Shown: one piece after another, positions 1-7,689 of the stretch
How positions within the stretch are numbered: the stretch's first letter is position 1
Layout of the letters: every line of letters starts with the position of its first letter
Assembly: GCA_030018135.1 (NCBI GenBank)
Contig: JASEGJ010000004.1
Location: 1-64,000, forward strand
DNA: 64,000 nt
Direction: 5' to 3'
From: Candidatus Hodarchaeaceae archaeon
GTDB lineage: Archaea > Hadarchaeota > Hadarchaeia > Hadarchaeales > Hadarchaeaceae
Program-made: the position numbers and the translations under genes
The notes under the pieces: generated by a model
What the model was told of the DNA's origin: nothing
The model's input: the letters and a program-made list of their open reading frames with translations, nothing else
The model's database searches: none

Positions 1-50
1 TTTCTGGGACTCCGATGTTTTTAAACTACGGCGTGACTTGTGGGAAATGA

Positions 51-284
51 CTTAATTACGATATCTATGCGGACATCGCGGAAATTGGAAGAAGACTGGG
101 TCGCACTTCGGATGGGGAGATAACCATTTTCGGTTCCACGGGCCTCGCGATTCAGGACATAGCGACCGCTTGGATGGTTTATCAAAAGCTAGGGAAGCGG
201 GTAAGGGTGTCGAGGCGGAGCCGCTGTGAAGCTATCTCTTGGATGCCATGCCTTAACTTACGATCGGAGAAACCTCCCTCTTGA
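51..284 (+). pseudogene. Ornithine cyclodeaminase/mu-crystallin family, C-terminal remnant
   Basis: The frame from 51 encodes the characteristic C-terminal block of the ornithine cyclodeaminase/alanine dehydrogenase family: an ADIAEI-like segment, a GRTS..EIT segment, and [12 protein letters not shown] at roughly codons 32-43. An in-frame TGA lies at 48-50, just before the recognisable part, and neither other frame in bases 1-50 continues the family sequence. After the conserved block the frame runs on without similarity to a stop at 282-284, overlapping the end of the DHH gene on the other strand. Intact members are about 320-330 residues, so this is either the decayed end of a gene or one with a frame error near base 50. 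The window edge prevents a decision. Confidence 0.6.
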
Positions 285-1218
285 ACGTGTCCAAGAACGT
301 GTCGAGGAGTTCAATTGGGACGGTCGCGCCCGCCGCCCCCTCGTGGCCGCCCCCGGAGCCCCCGATGCGTGCCGTGATGTGCCTCAGCAACGCGTTCAGG
401 TCGATCTTCACCCCAACGCGCCGCCGCAAGCTCATATCAACTTCATTTTCGTTTTTACGCGTACAGATGCCTATGTCCGCGCCCGCGACGCCCAATGCAT
501 AAAGGGCCGCCTTACCGAGGCTGCCGGAGGGCAGGTCGTAAACTATGGCGATGTTGTCCTCGCGCCGGATGTGCTCCTTGACGTACCGCCAGACCTCCCA
601 CTCGCGTTTCGTCGCCCTTATCGCGCGTTCCACGACTTCGGAGATCTCCGAGGGGGGGACGCCGCGCGCCAGCTTAAGCACGACCTCACGCTTGTAGTGG
701 TAGTCGCCGGCCGCTTCGCCGAGCGCTTGGCTCAAAAGGCCAGCTTCCATATATATCGTCCTTCGGTCGTACTTGCTCAATCCGTCGCGCACGAAATCTG
801 TCTCCTCGGCGTAGTCGGCGATGGCGCCCCAGAGCGCGATGCGGTCCAGGTCGGGATCGAGGTCCGACTGAAACAACCTAAAGGTGAGTTCAGAGGTGCT
901 CGCGCCCACGGCGTGCACCAACTGCGTTGCCGGCACGTCCCTCTTAAGGGTTTCCGGTGGTAGGGGGTGGTGGTCGATGTACACCACCTCATCCTTTCTG
1001 GCAAGCTCTCGCATCCGCTCGAATATCTGCTCCCTCTGGGTCTCGCTTATGGCGACGTCGAGCACGAGCACCGCGGTTCCGACCTGAATCTCCCCAAGGT
1101 CCCGGAGCAGGGTTATGGGCCGAGTGAACCAGACCTCCGCCTCCGGGAACCGCGCCTTTGCCAACGCTGCCGCGCAAATGCCGTCGGTATCGCCGTGCGC
1201 CAAAATCTTGACCGCCAT
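253..1218 (-). CDS. DHH/DHHA1 family phosphoesterase (RecJ/nanoRNase-like)
   Basis: This 321-residue protein has the N-terminal DHH domain followed by a C-terminal DHHA1 domain. Visible motifs are HGDTDG at residues 8-13 (motif I, replacing the usual DHDADG), an LVLD segment near 52, the DHH triad near 82 and [10 protein letters not shown] near 290, the glycine-rich DHHA1 substrate-binding loop. Family members are Mn-dependent phosphodiesterases acting on short oligonucleotides, cyclic dinucleotides or single-stranded DNA. The substrate here cannot be told from sequence. The start ATG at 1218 lies downstream of an A/T-rich promoter-like stretch shared with the tRNA genes beyond 1321. The protein is cytoplasmic, with no signal or membrane segment. 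Confidence 0.88.
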   Translation of the reverse strand: MAVKILAHGDTDGICAAALAKARFPEAEVWFTRPITLLRDLGEIQVGTAVLVLDVAISETQREQIFERMRELARKDEVVYIDHHPLPPETLKRDVPATQLVHAVGASTSELTFRLFQSDLDPDLDRIALWGAIADYAEETDFVRDGLSKYDRRTIYMEAGLLSQALGEAAGDYHYKREVVLKLARGVPPSEISEVVERAIRATKREWEVWRYVKEHIRREDNIAIVYDLPSGSLGKAALYALGVAGADIGICTRKNENEVDMSLRRRVGVKIDLNALLRHITARIGGSGGGHEGAAGATVPIELLDTFLDTFKREVSPIVS

Positions 1219-1320
1219 CCCGCCACCAGGCGCTACTTTTACCCTATTGCTTTTTAACTTTCGTGCAAGGCGGAGGACAATGTTTTAATCGAATCGCATC
1301 AGATTAAAAGACGGGCCCGA

Positions 1321-1439
1321 GGGCCCGTAAGCGGGAGCAGATCTCGCCGGGAGGCTCAGCTAGGTTAGAGCGCCCGACGGCCAAGGGCTGGGCGAAGCTC
1401 ATAACCGGGCGGTCGAGGGTTCGAATCCCTCCGGGCCCA
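1321..1439 (+). tRNA. tRNA with CAT anticodon (elongator Met or Ile2), two introns
   Basis: Acceptor strands GGGCCCG (1321-1327) and CGGGCCC (1432-1438) pair perfectly, with discriminator A1439. The T-arm is GAGGG-TTCGAAT-CCCTC (1415-1431). A 24-nt intron (1330-1353) interrupts positions 9/10 and a 20-nt intron (1377-1396) interrupts 30/31. Removing both gives a 75-nt tRNA with anticodon stem CCCGG/CCGGG and loop CTCATAA. Both introns fold as bulge-helix-bulge. Intron 1 has central helix CCCG/CGGG and bulges TA^A and AG^G. Intron 2 has central helix CGCC/GGCG and bulges CG^A and AA^G. G1-C72 argues against the initiator. Elongator Met and agmatidine-modified Ile2 cannot be separated here. CCA is not encoded. 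Confidence 0.93.
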
Positions 1440-1496
1440 CCTGACTTCAAAGACTTTAGCAACATTTTATTTGCGCCTCCGCGAAGTTACACTCGT

Positions 1497-1601
1497 GCCC
1501 CGGTGGTGTAGACCGGACAATCATGTCGGCCTTATCGGTCGCGGAGTTCCGGGCCGAGGCCAATCGAGCCGGCGACGCGGGTTCGAATCCCGCCCGGGGC
1601 A
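1497..1601 (+). tRNA. tRNA-Glu(TTC) with an intron inside the anticodon
   Basis: Acceptor strands GCCCCGG (1497-1503) and CCGGGGC (1594-1600) pair perfectly. The T-arm is GCGGG-TTCGAAT-CCCGC, the discriminator is A1601 and CCA is encoded at 1602-1604. A 30-nt intron (1534-1563) sits between anticodon positions 34 and 35. Splicing gives loop CTTTCGA, anticodon TTC. The intron folds as a bulge-helix-bulge: central helix GGCC (1528-1531) with GGCC (1558-1561), bulges TT^A and AA^T, and an intron-side helix TCGG/CCGA. D-arm and overall form match archaeal tRNA-Glu. The mature tRNA is 75 nt. Confidence 0.93.
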
Positions 1602-1691
1602 CCAACTTCGTCATCGATTCAGTCACCTCCTTTTGTCTGGGCTGGCATGTTTTAAACTGCACCCCTCGAGAAGCAAACTTAAAATGGGGCA

Positions 1692-1934
1692 ATGACACTA
1701 GCTCTTGGGGTAAACCTCGTGGTCGAATGTCCCGCCTGCGGCAAGCAACTTTCGCCGCCGACCGTTAAATGTTCGGGCTGCGGCGTCGAACTCCACCGCG
1801 CGTGCGCGAGGAGGACGACGGGCAAGTGGTACTGTAAGGACTGCTACAAGAAGGGCAAGCGTGAGGCGAGGTTTGAGCACATGGCGCAGCGTGCATCGAT
1901 CTTCGGGGCAAAGAAACCCGGCAAGGTCTGGTAG
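1692..1934 (+). CDS. Small treble-clef/LIM-like zinc-binding protein
   Basis: This 80-residue basic protein has cysteine pairs CPAC (about 13-16), CSGC (about 27-30), a His-Arg-Ala-Cys segment near 36 and CKDC (about 48-51), an arrangement typical of a PHD/LIM/RING-like treble clef with two zinc sites. A lysine/arginine-rich tail follows. It lies between tRNA-Glu and tRNA-Leu, in the same orientation. The ATG at 1692 lacks a strong ribosome-binding site and an internal GTG at 1719 is also possible. No specific function is recognisable; RNA or protein binding is plausible for this fold. Confidence 0.7.
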   Translation: MTLALGVNLVVECPACGKQLSPPTVKCSGCGVELHRACARRTTGKWYCKDCYKKGKREARFEHMAQRASIFGAKKPGKVW

Positions 1935-1971
1935 CAACCTCTTTTAGTTTTGTAATCCATACAGATCCCTT

Positions 1972-2056
1972 GCGGGGGTGCCCGAGCTTGGTCTAAGGGG
2001 CAGGGCTTAGAACCCTGTGGCGAAGGCCTTCGAGAGTTCAAATCTCTCCCCCCGCA
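1972..2056 (+). tRNA. tRNA-Leu(TAG), intronless
   Basis: A class II tRNA of 85 nt. Acceptor strands GCGGGGG (1972-1978) and CCCCCGC (2049-2055) pair perfectly, with discriminator A2056 and CCA encoded at 2057-2059. The anticodon stem is CAGGG/CCCTG with loop CTTAGAA, giving anticodon TAG. The long variable arm lies between about 2016 and 2033, and the T-arm is GAGAG-TTCAAAT-CTCTC. It is the only tRNA gene in the window without an intron. Confidence 0.96.
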
Positions 2057-2197
2057 CCATCAAAATCATGCCAAATGAGCAAAATTTAGGCAGTTTTTTG
2101 CTAAAAAGTTAAAGTTATTTAAATTCCTGCTTATTATTTGCCAAGTATTCCGAGCAAAATATATCGATTGACCAGATAATCTAGTTGAGGTGGATAG

Positions 2198-2467
2198 ATG
2201 GGCGACTCAACTGAAGTTGCTGTGAAAACATACACAACGCCAACGTGCCCGTACTGCGCCATGGCGAAGGATTTTCTGAGACAGCGCAAAATAGCGTTCG
2301 AGGAGATAAATGTGGCGGGCGACCGAGAGAGGGCAATTGAAATGATAAACAAGTCCGGGCAAATGGGCGTCCCAGTTCTGGACATCGGTGGAACGGTGAT
2401 AGTTGGATTCAATAAGGAGGCGATCAAAAAAAGCGCTGAAGATAGAGGGGTAGGATGTACGACCTAA
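2198..2467 (+). CDS. Glutaredoxin-like (NrdH/thioredoxin-fold) protein
   Basis: An 89-residue single-domain thioredoxin-fold protein with the redox-active CPYC motif at about 17-20, a GVPVLDIGG segment carrying the cis-proline near 62, and a GFN segment. These match the NrdH/glutaredoxin-like group usually reduced by thioredoxin reductase. GAGGTGG lies about 6 nt upstream of the ATG, and a TATA-like TTATTTAAAT lies near 2113. The gene overlaps the ATG of the thioredoxin reductase gene by 13 nt, so the two probably form a disulfide-reduction operon. The C-terminus ends in a Cys near residue 87. Confidence 0.9.
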   Translation: MGDSTEVAVKTYTTPTCPYCAMAKDFLRQRKIAFEEINVAGDRERAIEMINKSGQMGVPVLDIGGTVIVGFNKEAIKKSAEDRGVGCTT

Positions 2468-3363
2468 TAATCGTCGGCGCTGGACCCCGCGGGGATAACT
2501 GCGGCGATATACGCGGCAAGAAAAAGGCTGAATCTCTTGGTCGTCACAAAAGACATAGGAGGGCAAGCGGCGCTCAGCGCCGATGTTGAGAATCACACGG
2601 GCTACCAGTACATCACTGGACTTGAGTTGGCGAAGAAGTTCGAGGAGCACATGAAAGAATTTGGAATGGAGGTGAAGGAGGGCGAAGAAGTCATCGAGGT
2701 GGAAAAAGCAGGTGACGCGGTCAAGGTCAAGACAGACAAGGGCACTTACGAATCCAAGACATTGATAATTGCATCAGGCGCCAGGCCGCGGACGTTAAAC
2801 GTGCCCGGCGAAGGGAAGTTCAAAAATAGGGGCGTTACTTACTGTGCGACGTGCGATGCGCCCTTGTTCGCGGACGTGGATGTGGCGGTCATCGAGGGCG
2901 GAAATTCAGCCCTAGACGCGACCTTGCAGCTGATGAGGATCGCGAACAAAATTTACCTGATCAACATAAACCGAGGCTCGGCGGCGATGAGGTGATGAGG
3001 GAGAAGGTGGAACGCAGCGACAAGGTGACGGTGCTGAACAACACCAAGACGCTTGAGATAGTTGGAGATAAGATGGTATCCGGGCTTAGGGTTGAGAAGG
3101 ATAAGGAGCAGAAAATTTTGAAGGTGCGCGGCGTTTTCATTGAAATTGGCTACATGCCGAATTCAGATTTCGCAGCGGAGGTGCTGAAGTTGAACGAGCG
3201 GGGCGAAATCGTGGTGGACGACCGCAACAGGACGAACGTGCTGGGCATTTTTGCGGCCGGCGACGTCACCGACGTGCCACAAAAGCAGATCATCATAGCT
3301 GCCGGTGAGGGCGCGAAAGCAGCACTGAGTGCCTATGAATATTTGGCGAAATCAAAGCAATAA
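2455..3363 (+). CDS. trxB: Thioredoxin reductase, reading frame broken twice
   Basis: Three frames together encode a complete roughly 300-residue NADPH-thioredoxin reductase: an N-terminal MYDLIIVGAGP FAD-binding start at 2455, the redox motif CATC near 2850, an NADPH-binding GGNSALDA segment, and the C-terminal FAAGDVTD segment. The frame breaks after a CCCC run at 2485-2488, which behaves as one C too many. It breaks again at CC 2971-2972, which behaves as one C too few; restoring it gives INPRLGGDEV. All catalytic motifs survive. The two opposite one-base changes in C runs, with strong conservation elsewhere, fit sequence errors better than decay. The expected role is reduction of the glutaredoxin-like protein encoded just upstream. 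Confidence 0.85.
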
Positions 3364-3465
3364 AATGGCCCCGCGAACTAGGTCGCGTTTAAAATTTTAC
3401 AATCAATTATAAACTGAAAGGCAAGCTTCATAGGCGGCCACGGCATCATTTTGAGCGGTGGACAC

Positions 3466-4347
3466 ATGCTGGGGGAAAACTTCGTGCCCATTAGGCCGGG
3501 CTTCGGCGGCTTTGACGAGCCATACGAACGAGCTCGGGTAGTATTCATGGGCGTGCCGCTCGACGTGACCTCTTCGTACCGCTCGGGAACGCGCTTCGGG
3601 CCAGCTAGGATCCGCGAGGCGTCCATGAACCTCGAGACGTACCTGATGTCGGCTGACCTCGACATCTTCGAGCGGCTCGGCGTTGCTGACGTCGGCGACC
3701 TCGTAATCTCATCAACAGATCTGGCGGCGACCGGCGAGTGCATCGAGCGGGCCGTGCAAAAGTTCCGAGACGACGGCAAGGTGCCGGCTTTGCTCGGGGG
3801 CGAGCACACCTTGACGTATTTTGCCTCTAGGGCATTAAAGGGCGTATTCATCGTTCAGCTCGACGCCCACCGCGACCTGCGCGATGAGTACATGGGCGAT
3901 AAGCTCTGCCATGCCACGGTCATGCGCAGGGTGCTGGACGACCTGCCTCCGAAGCGACTTTTACAGGTCGGTGTTAGGTCTTGCTCAAAGGAGGAGGCGG
4001 AGTTTGCGCGCTCGGCCGGACTTCGGGCTTATGGGGTTGAGCAGGTGCTGGGCAACTCAGGCAAGGTGGTCGCTGACATCCGTAGAAGGGTAGGAAAGGC
4101 GCCCGTTTACCTGACCATCGACTTGGATGTGCTGGACCCAGCCTTCGCCCCCGGCGTCGCGACGCCCGAGCCAGGAGGCCTGTCGACTCTGAACCTGTTT
4201 AATCTCGTGCGGGAGCTTGGCAGGTTAAACATCTGCGCATTTGATGTGGTCGAGCTCGCCGCGCCGTACGATAGCGGCATAACGGCATTTGCGGCGGCCG
4301 GAATAGTTTATGAGCTGCTGGCGACGATGGCGAGTTCACCGAAGTAA
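3466..4347 (+). CDS. speB: Agmatinase/ureohydrolase family protein
   Basis: About 293 residues of the arginase/agmatinase superfamily. The binuclear manganese ligands are visible: GGEHTLT near 112, the DAHRDLRD segment near 132, and TIDLDVLDP near 224. The usual reaction is hydrolysis of agmatine to putrescine and urea in polyamine synthesis. Guanidino substrates vary in the family, so agmatine is an inference. ATG 3466, preceded by GGTGG, is preferred over the in-frame TTG at 3451. The 3' end overlaps that of the L10e gene by 12 nt. Confidence 0.88.
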   Translation: MLGENFVPIRPGFGGFDEPYERARVVFMGVPLDVTSSYRSGTRFGPARIREASMNLETYLMSADLDIFERLGVADVGDLVISSTDLAATGECIERAVQKFRDDGKVPALLGGEHTLTYFASRALKGVFIVQLDAHRDLRDEYMGDKLCHATVMRRVLDDLPPKRLLQVGVRSCSKEEAEFARSAGLRAYGVEQVLGNSGKVVADIRRRVGKAPVYLTIDLDVLDPAFAPGVATPEPGGLSTLNLFNLVRELGRLNICAFDVVELAAPYDSGITAFAAAGIVYELLATMASSPK

Positions 4348-4854
4348 TTCCTGTCCCTTCTCCACAACAAGGCGGCACGGCATTGGGAACTTCCCCGTCG
4401 CGCGGTTGAGTGCTTCCTTGGTAACTGCCGCAAATTCCTTTTTCACGCGAACCGTCATGAGCCTTTGACCCGCGCTGACCCGCGCAGCCGTGCCAATCGG
4501 CCTGCCGAAGGCTAGGCGCATGCCATCCGAGATCCGGTCCGCCCCAGCGCCCACGGCCATCGGGTTCTCGCGCAGCACCTGGTGGGGGTAAACCCGAAGC
4601 TTGAGGTGGTAGTTATCCTTGCCGGCTTTTGTCTCGAGCAGGCGGTTGGCGGCAACGCGTGCTGCCTCAAGTGCGTTGTGCCTTATCTGTCCCGCCTCTC
4701 TGGCGATCAAAGACATCTCCACAGGAAAATAGCCGCGCGGGTTTCCCATATCGAAAAAGGTAACACGTATCCCCGGCACCCCCTTAACGTACTCCCTGCG
4801 CGTGTATGCGGGGCCGCTGAAGTACCTGTATGTGCGAGCGGGTCGGATAGGCAT
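4336..4854 (-). CDS. rpl10e: 50S ribosomal protein L10e (uL16)
   Basis: A 172-residue protein matching archaeal L10e over its full length: the [10 protein letters not shown] start, the [10 protein letters not shown] segment, the conserved [11 protein letters not shown] segment near 107-117 (the loop near the peptidyl transferase centre), and GKFPMPC near the C-terminus. It belongs to the large ribosomal subunit. It is transcribed divergently from the TrkA gene. A TATA-like TTTATATG about 35 nt upstream suggests a short or absent leader. Confidence 0.96.
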   Translation of the reverse strand: MPIRPARTYRYFSGPAYTRREYVKGVPGIRVTFFDMGNPRGYFPVEMSLIAREAGQIRHNALEAARVAANRLLETKAGKDNYHLKLRVYPHQVLRENPMAVGAGADRISDGMRLAFGRPIGTAARVSAGQRLMTVRVKKEFAAVTKEALNRATGKFPMPCRLVVEKGQELLR

Positions 4855-4920
4855 TTAAATCCCATAACATAGATTTAGCAACATACATATAAACACTATA
4901 AAATCTCGTCGGGCGAGTGG

Positions 4921-5577
4921 ATGTACGTTGTAATAGTGGGTGGAGGGCAGACGGGCTCAAGGCTCGCCAAGAGGATGGCCGACAGGGGCAATAACATCGT
5001 GGTGATCGAAAAGGACGAGAAGCGGGCCCACGAGCTGGCTGCGGAGCTGGACGTGCTCGTGATCCACGGCAGTGGCGCGGACATCGATGTATTGAGAGAC
5101 GCTGGCGTCGATAAGGCCGATGTTTTGGTGGCGCTCACCCAAGCAGACGAGGTAAATCTAATGGCATGCGAGCTTGCCAAGAAAATGGGCGTGCCGAGGG
5201 TGATCGCAAGGGTCAACGATGAAAAGCACGCAAGGATGTTCGAGGAACTCGGCGTCGACATCGCGGTCAGCCTCATCAGCGCGGCCGTGATGTTATTTGA
5301 GAAGGCGGTGAGCGGTCCGGGCGTTTATGGCTTGCTCGGCATCGGCGGGGGGAAGGGCGAGGTCGTCGAGGTCACGGTCGGGGCAGATTCAAAGGCGGTC
5401 GGGCGCAGGATCAAGGACATAAACGTCCCGAAGGGCTGCACGCTGGCGATGATAACGCGGGGCGACGACCTGATCCCGCCTAGGGGCGAGACGGAGATTT
5501 GGGCCGGGGATTTGGTCACCGTGGTTGGAAAGCCCGATGCGGTTTTGAAGGTCACCAAACACCTGCGCGGCGAGTGA
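4921..5577 (+). CDS. trkA: TrkA-type K+ uptake regulator (TrkA-N/TrkA-C)
   Basis: A 218-residue protein with an N-terminal RCK/TrkA-N Rossmann domain (VIVGGGQTGSRLAK at 4-17, acidic residue VIEKD near 30-34, HGSGAD near 49) and a C-terminal TrkA-C domain (about 130-215). It would bind NAD(H) or another nucleotide at the cytoplasmic face of a Trk/Ktr-type potassium channel. No channel subunit is encoded nearby. A CTATAAAAT box at about 4896-4904 is so close to the ATG that the mRNA may be leaderless. The last 26 nt overlap the convergent downstream gene. Confidence 0.92.
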   Translation: MYVVIVGGGQTGSRLAKRMADRGNNIVVIEKDEKRAHELAAELDVLVIHGSGADIDVLRDAGVDKADVLVALTQADEVNLMACELAKKMGVPRVIARVNDEKHARMFEELGVDIAVSLISAAVMLFEKAVSGPGVYGLLGIGGGKGEVVEVTVGADSKAVGRRIKDINVPKGCTLAMITRGDDLIPPRGETEIWAGDLVTVVGKPDAVLKVTKHLRGE

Positions 5578-6316
5578 AATGCTTTTTGATGGCTTGCCAA
5601 GTTTCGGCGAGTTCGCCTTTAGACGCTATGCCAACGGCCACCGCGTCGACGCGGGCCCGCAGAAAATCGAACGCCTCGGCTGGCTTCAGCTCGCCCGCGG
5701 CGAGCGGCTTGATCGCGACGACCGGCAGTTTGATCGATGATAAAAGCCGCAAAGTTTCCTCTGGCCTCGGCCCCATCATGTAGCCAAGCTTGTTAACCGG
5801 GGCCATGACGAAATCCACATCGACCTCGCACAGTTTTGGGAGGGTTTTCCAGGGTTGATGTGTGGCGACCCCGACTGCGGCACCAGCATCGCGTATTGCT
5901 GTAGCACATCGTTCTACCTCGCGCAAGTCGTGGTCGATGACTCCGGCGTGTAGTGCTATGCCCGCGGCGTTGAGGGCCACCATGTTTTTGAACTCGTCCA
6001 TCAGCTCGCCCAAGCCGATGGTGCCGATGACGCAGAGCTCGATGCCACACGCCTTCGCGGCGGCCTCCACCGCTTGGCAGATCCGAGGATATGCGACGAC
6101 ATGGACGGCCGGCACGCCCAGCTCGGCCGAGTCGGAGATGAGGCGCACCATGTTTTGAGGTCGCTCATAAAATGTCTGATAATAAACCATCGCCCTCGCG
6201 CCAAATTGGCCGGCGCCGCAAAATGGGCTCGTTCCGAGCATCGCTACGGGTACCTCGCGTTCGCCGAGCCTGAAAAGCCCGACATCACAAAAGTCGAGAT
6301 ACGATCGCAAGACCAA
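5552..6316 (-). CDS. Conserved TIM-barrel protein of unknown function
   Basis: 254 residues with alternating strand/helix segments of a TIM barrel: an early LGTSPFCGAGQFG segment, AIALHAGVIDHD near 122-133, VGVATHQPW near 148-156, and a late VVAIKPLAAGEL segment with a lysine near 209 that resembles the last strands of aldo/keto reductase-like or aldolase-like barrels. I do not recognise a characterised family. The gene starts 3 nt after the stop of the DRG-like GTPase gene, so they are probably co-transcribed. Its 3' end overlaps trkA by 26 nt. No signal or membrane segment is present. Confidence 0.72.
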   Translation of the reverse strand: MVLRSYLDFCDVGLFRLGEREVPVAMLGTSPFCGAGQFGARAMVYYQTFYERPQNMVRLISDSAELGVPAVHVVAYPRICQAVEAAAKACGIELCVIGTIGLGELMDEFKNMVALNAAGIALHAGVIDHDLREVERCATAIRDAGAAVGVATHQPWKTLPKLCEVDVDFVMAPVNKLGYMMGPRPEETLRLLSSIKLPVVAIKPLAAGELKPAEAFDFLRARVDAVAVGIASKGELAETWQAIKKHFTRRAGVW

Positions 6317-6319
6317 ACC

Positions 6320-7477
6320 TCATATGTGGATCTCTACAATGTCCTTGTCCCGCAGCACGTAGTCCCTAGGGACCTGCTGGCCAGCGAAGCGCGTCGAGCC
6401 CCACACGCGGGCGAACTTTAGGTCGCGCGCGAATTCCTTGTGTATTGCCTCAGCTGCGTCGAGGACGGTGGAACTCTTCGGCAGCACCAGCGGGCGTCTC
6501 GCTGGCTCTTCATCTGGGCGCTTGGTGTAGACCCGCACCACGTTCAAACTCTCGAAGATCAACTCCTTGAGTTTAGCCAAATTATCGCCGTTTGCGGCCG
6601 ATACCAATATGGTGGGAAACCTACCGCCGTAGGCCTGCTGCAATTTCTCGAACCCATCCCCCTCCCCCGCCATGTCTCCCTTGTTTGCGATGGTGATGGC
6701 GCGGCGGTAGACAGATGATTCATCGAGCACGTCCTCTAGCTCCTCGGCAGTTATCGGCTCCTCTATGATCACGACGGCGTTGTGGATGCGTTGCTCCTGC
6801 AGAATGCGCTTGAGTTCAGATCGTTCGCCCTTGAACATGCGAATGCCCCGAACCTCTATTCCTCCCGTGGCCTGGCGTTGAATGCTCAGCTTAGGCGGCC
6901 TCTGATTGAGTTTGATGCCCGCCTTTTCGAGTTCGGCAAGCAAAATTTCCATTTGTTCAAGCGGATCGGAGGAGGCGTCGACGATCAAGGCTATGGCGTC
7001 CGCGTTGCGGGCCACGCTCAGCGGCTGGGCTCCTAGGCCGCGACCCCTGTTTGAGCCTTCGATGAGCGCTGGCACCTCCACGAGCTGAATCTGCACGTCC
7101 TCGAATTCCATCATGCCGGGCACTGGTTCGCGCGTGGTGAAGGGGTACTCCGCGACCTCTGGTTGGGCGCTCGTCAATCGACGGAGCAACATCGATTTGC
7201 CCGAGTTTGGCATACCGACGAGGGCAACTTGGGCCGCGCCCTCCTTCTTGACATGAAAGCTCGGGCCGCCGCCAACTCGCCGCGTTTGCTGTTTGCGCAA
7301 CTCGAGGCGCAGCTTCGCCAAGCGTCGCTTCAGCACCTTCAATAGCTTTTCCGTCCCCTTGTGCTTTGGGGCTATACGGATGAGTTCCTGCGTGGCGAGA
7401 ATCTTCTCCTCCACAGTCTTTGCCTGCAGGTATCGCTCTTCGGCCTTGAAGTATTCGGGAGGAAGGTTGGCCGGCAT
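6320..7477 (-). CDS. DRG/Obg-family GTP-binding protein with TGS domain
   Basis: 385 residues: a basic coiled-coil N-terminus (about 1-75), a GTPase domain with P-loop GMPNSGKS near 88 and NKGD (G4) near 266, and a C-terminal TGS domain (about 318-385). DRG-type GTPases associate with ribosomes or translation factors in the cytoplasm. The switch II (G3) motif is unusual: where DRG proteins have DLPG this one reads EVPA, changing both the Mg-coordinating Asp and the invariant Gly. It may be a slow or non-hydrolysing GTPase, which is an inference. It is the first gene of a two-gene operon with the TIM-barrel protein. Confidence 0.88.
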   Translation of the reverse strand: MPANLPPEYFKAEERYLQAKTVEEKILATQELIRIAPKHKGTEKLLKVLKRRLAKLRLELRKQQTRRVGGGPSFHVKKEGAAQVALVGMPNSGKSMLLRRLTSAQPEVAEYPFTTREPVPGMMEFEDVQIQLVEVPALIEGSNRGRGLGAQPLSVARNADAIALIVDASSDPLEQMEILLAELEKAGIKLNQRPPKLSIQRQATGGIEVRGIRMFKGERSELKRILQEQRIHNAVVIIEEPITAEELEDVLDESSVYRRAITIANKGDMAGEGDGFEKLQQAYGGRFPTILVSAANGDNLAKLKELIFESLNVVRVYTKRPDEEPARRPLVLPKSSTVLDAAEAIHKEFARDLKFARVWGSTRFAGQQVPRDYVLRDKDIVEIHI

Positions 7478-7689
7478 TTGATCCCGAACGAAAATATGTT
7501 ATTTCATCGGTTAAAATTCACGTCAGCGATGATCTCGCCAAATTAAATGTCTTGAGCTATGCACGGCGGTGAAGTCCTCGCCGATTAGCCCAGCGTGCCA
7601 GTGCGGGCGGCAGCTGGTATTTTTTCTAATTATCAACGTTAATTCTGGCAAAACGTTAGCTATTTAAGAGGGGCAAACAGATTGTTTTT
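7478..7689. other. Intergenic region with promoter-like elements
   Basis: No protein gene is evident between the GTPase start and the 7690 RNA. The stretch holds a TATA-like AAATTAAAT near 7540-7548, the hairpin RNA candidate at about 7563-7625 described separately, and a second TATA-like TATTTAAG at 7661-7668 placed about 25 nt before the larger RNA. Confidence 0.6.
7563..7625 (+). ncRNA. Candidate small structured RNA (two hairpins plus T6)
   Basis: Two adjacent hairpins can be drawn. The first pairs CGGCG (7564-7568) with CGCCG (7579-7583). The second pairs CCAGC (7590-7594) with GCTGG (7613-7617), extended by TGCC with GGCA. A run of six T follows at 7620-7625. A TATA-like AAATTAAAT lies about 20-25 nt before the first stem. 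No plus-strand gene lies upstream to be terminated here, so an independent RNA of about 60 nt is the simplest reading. It is not recognised as a C/D or H/ACA guide. Confidence 0.4.

Noticed and set aside
226-963. Long open frame opposite the DHH phosphoesterase gene
   Set aside because: It is the antisense of a conserved coding region in GC-rich DNA, with no family similarity and no ribosome-binding site.
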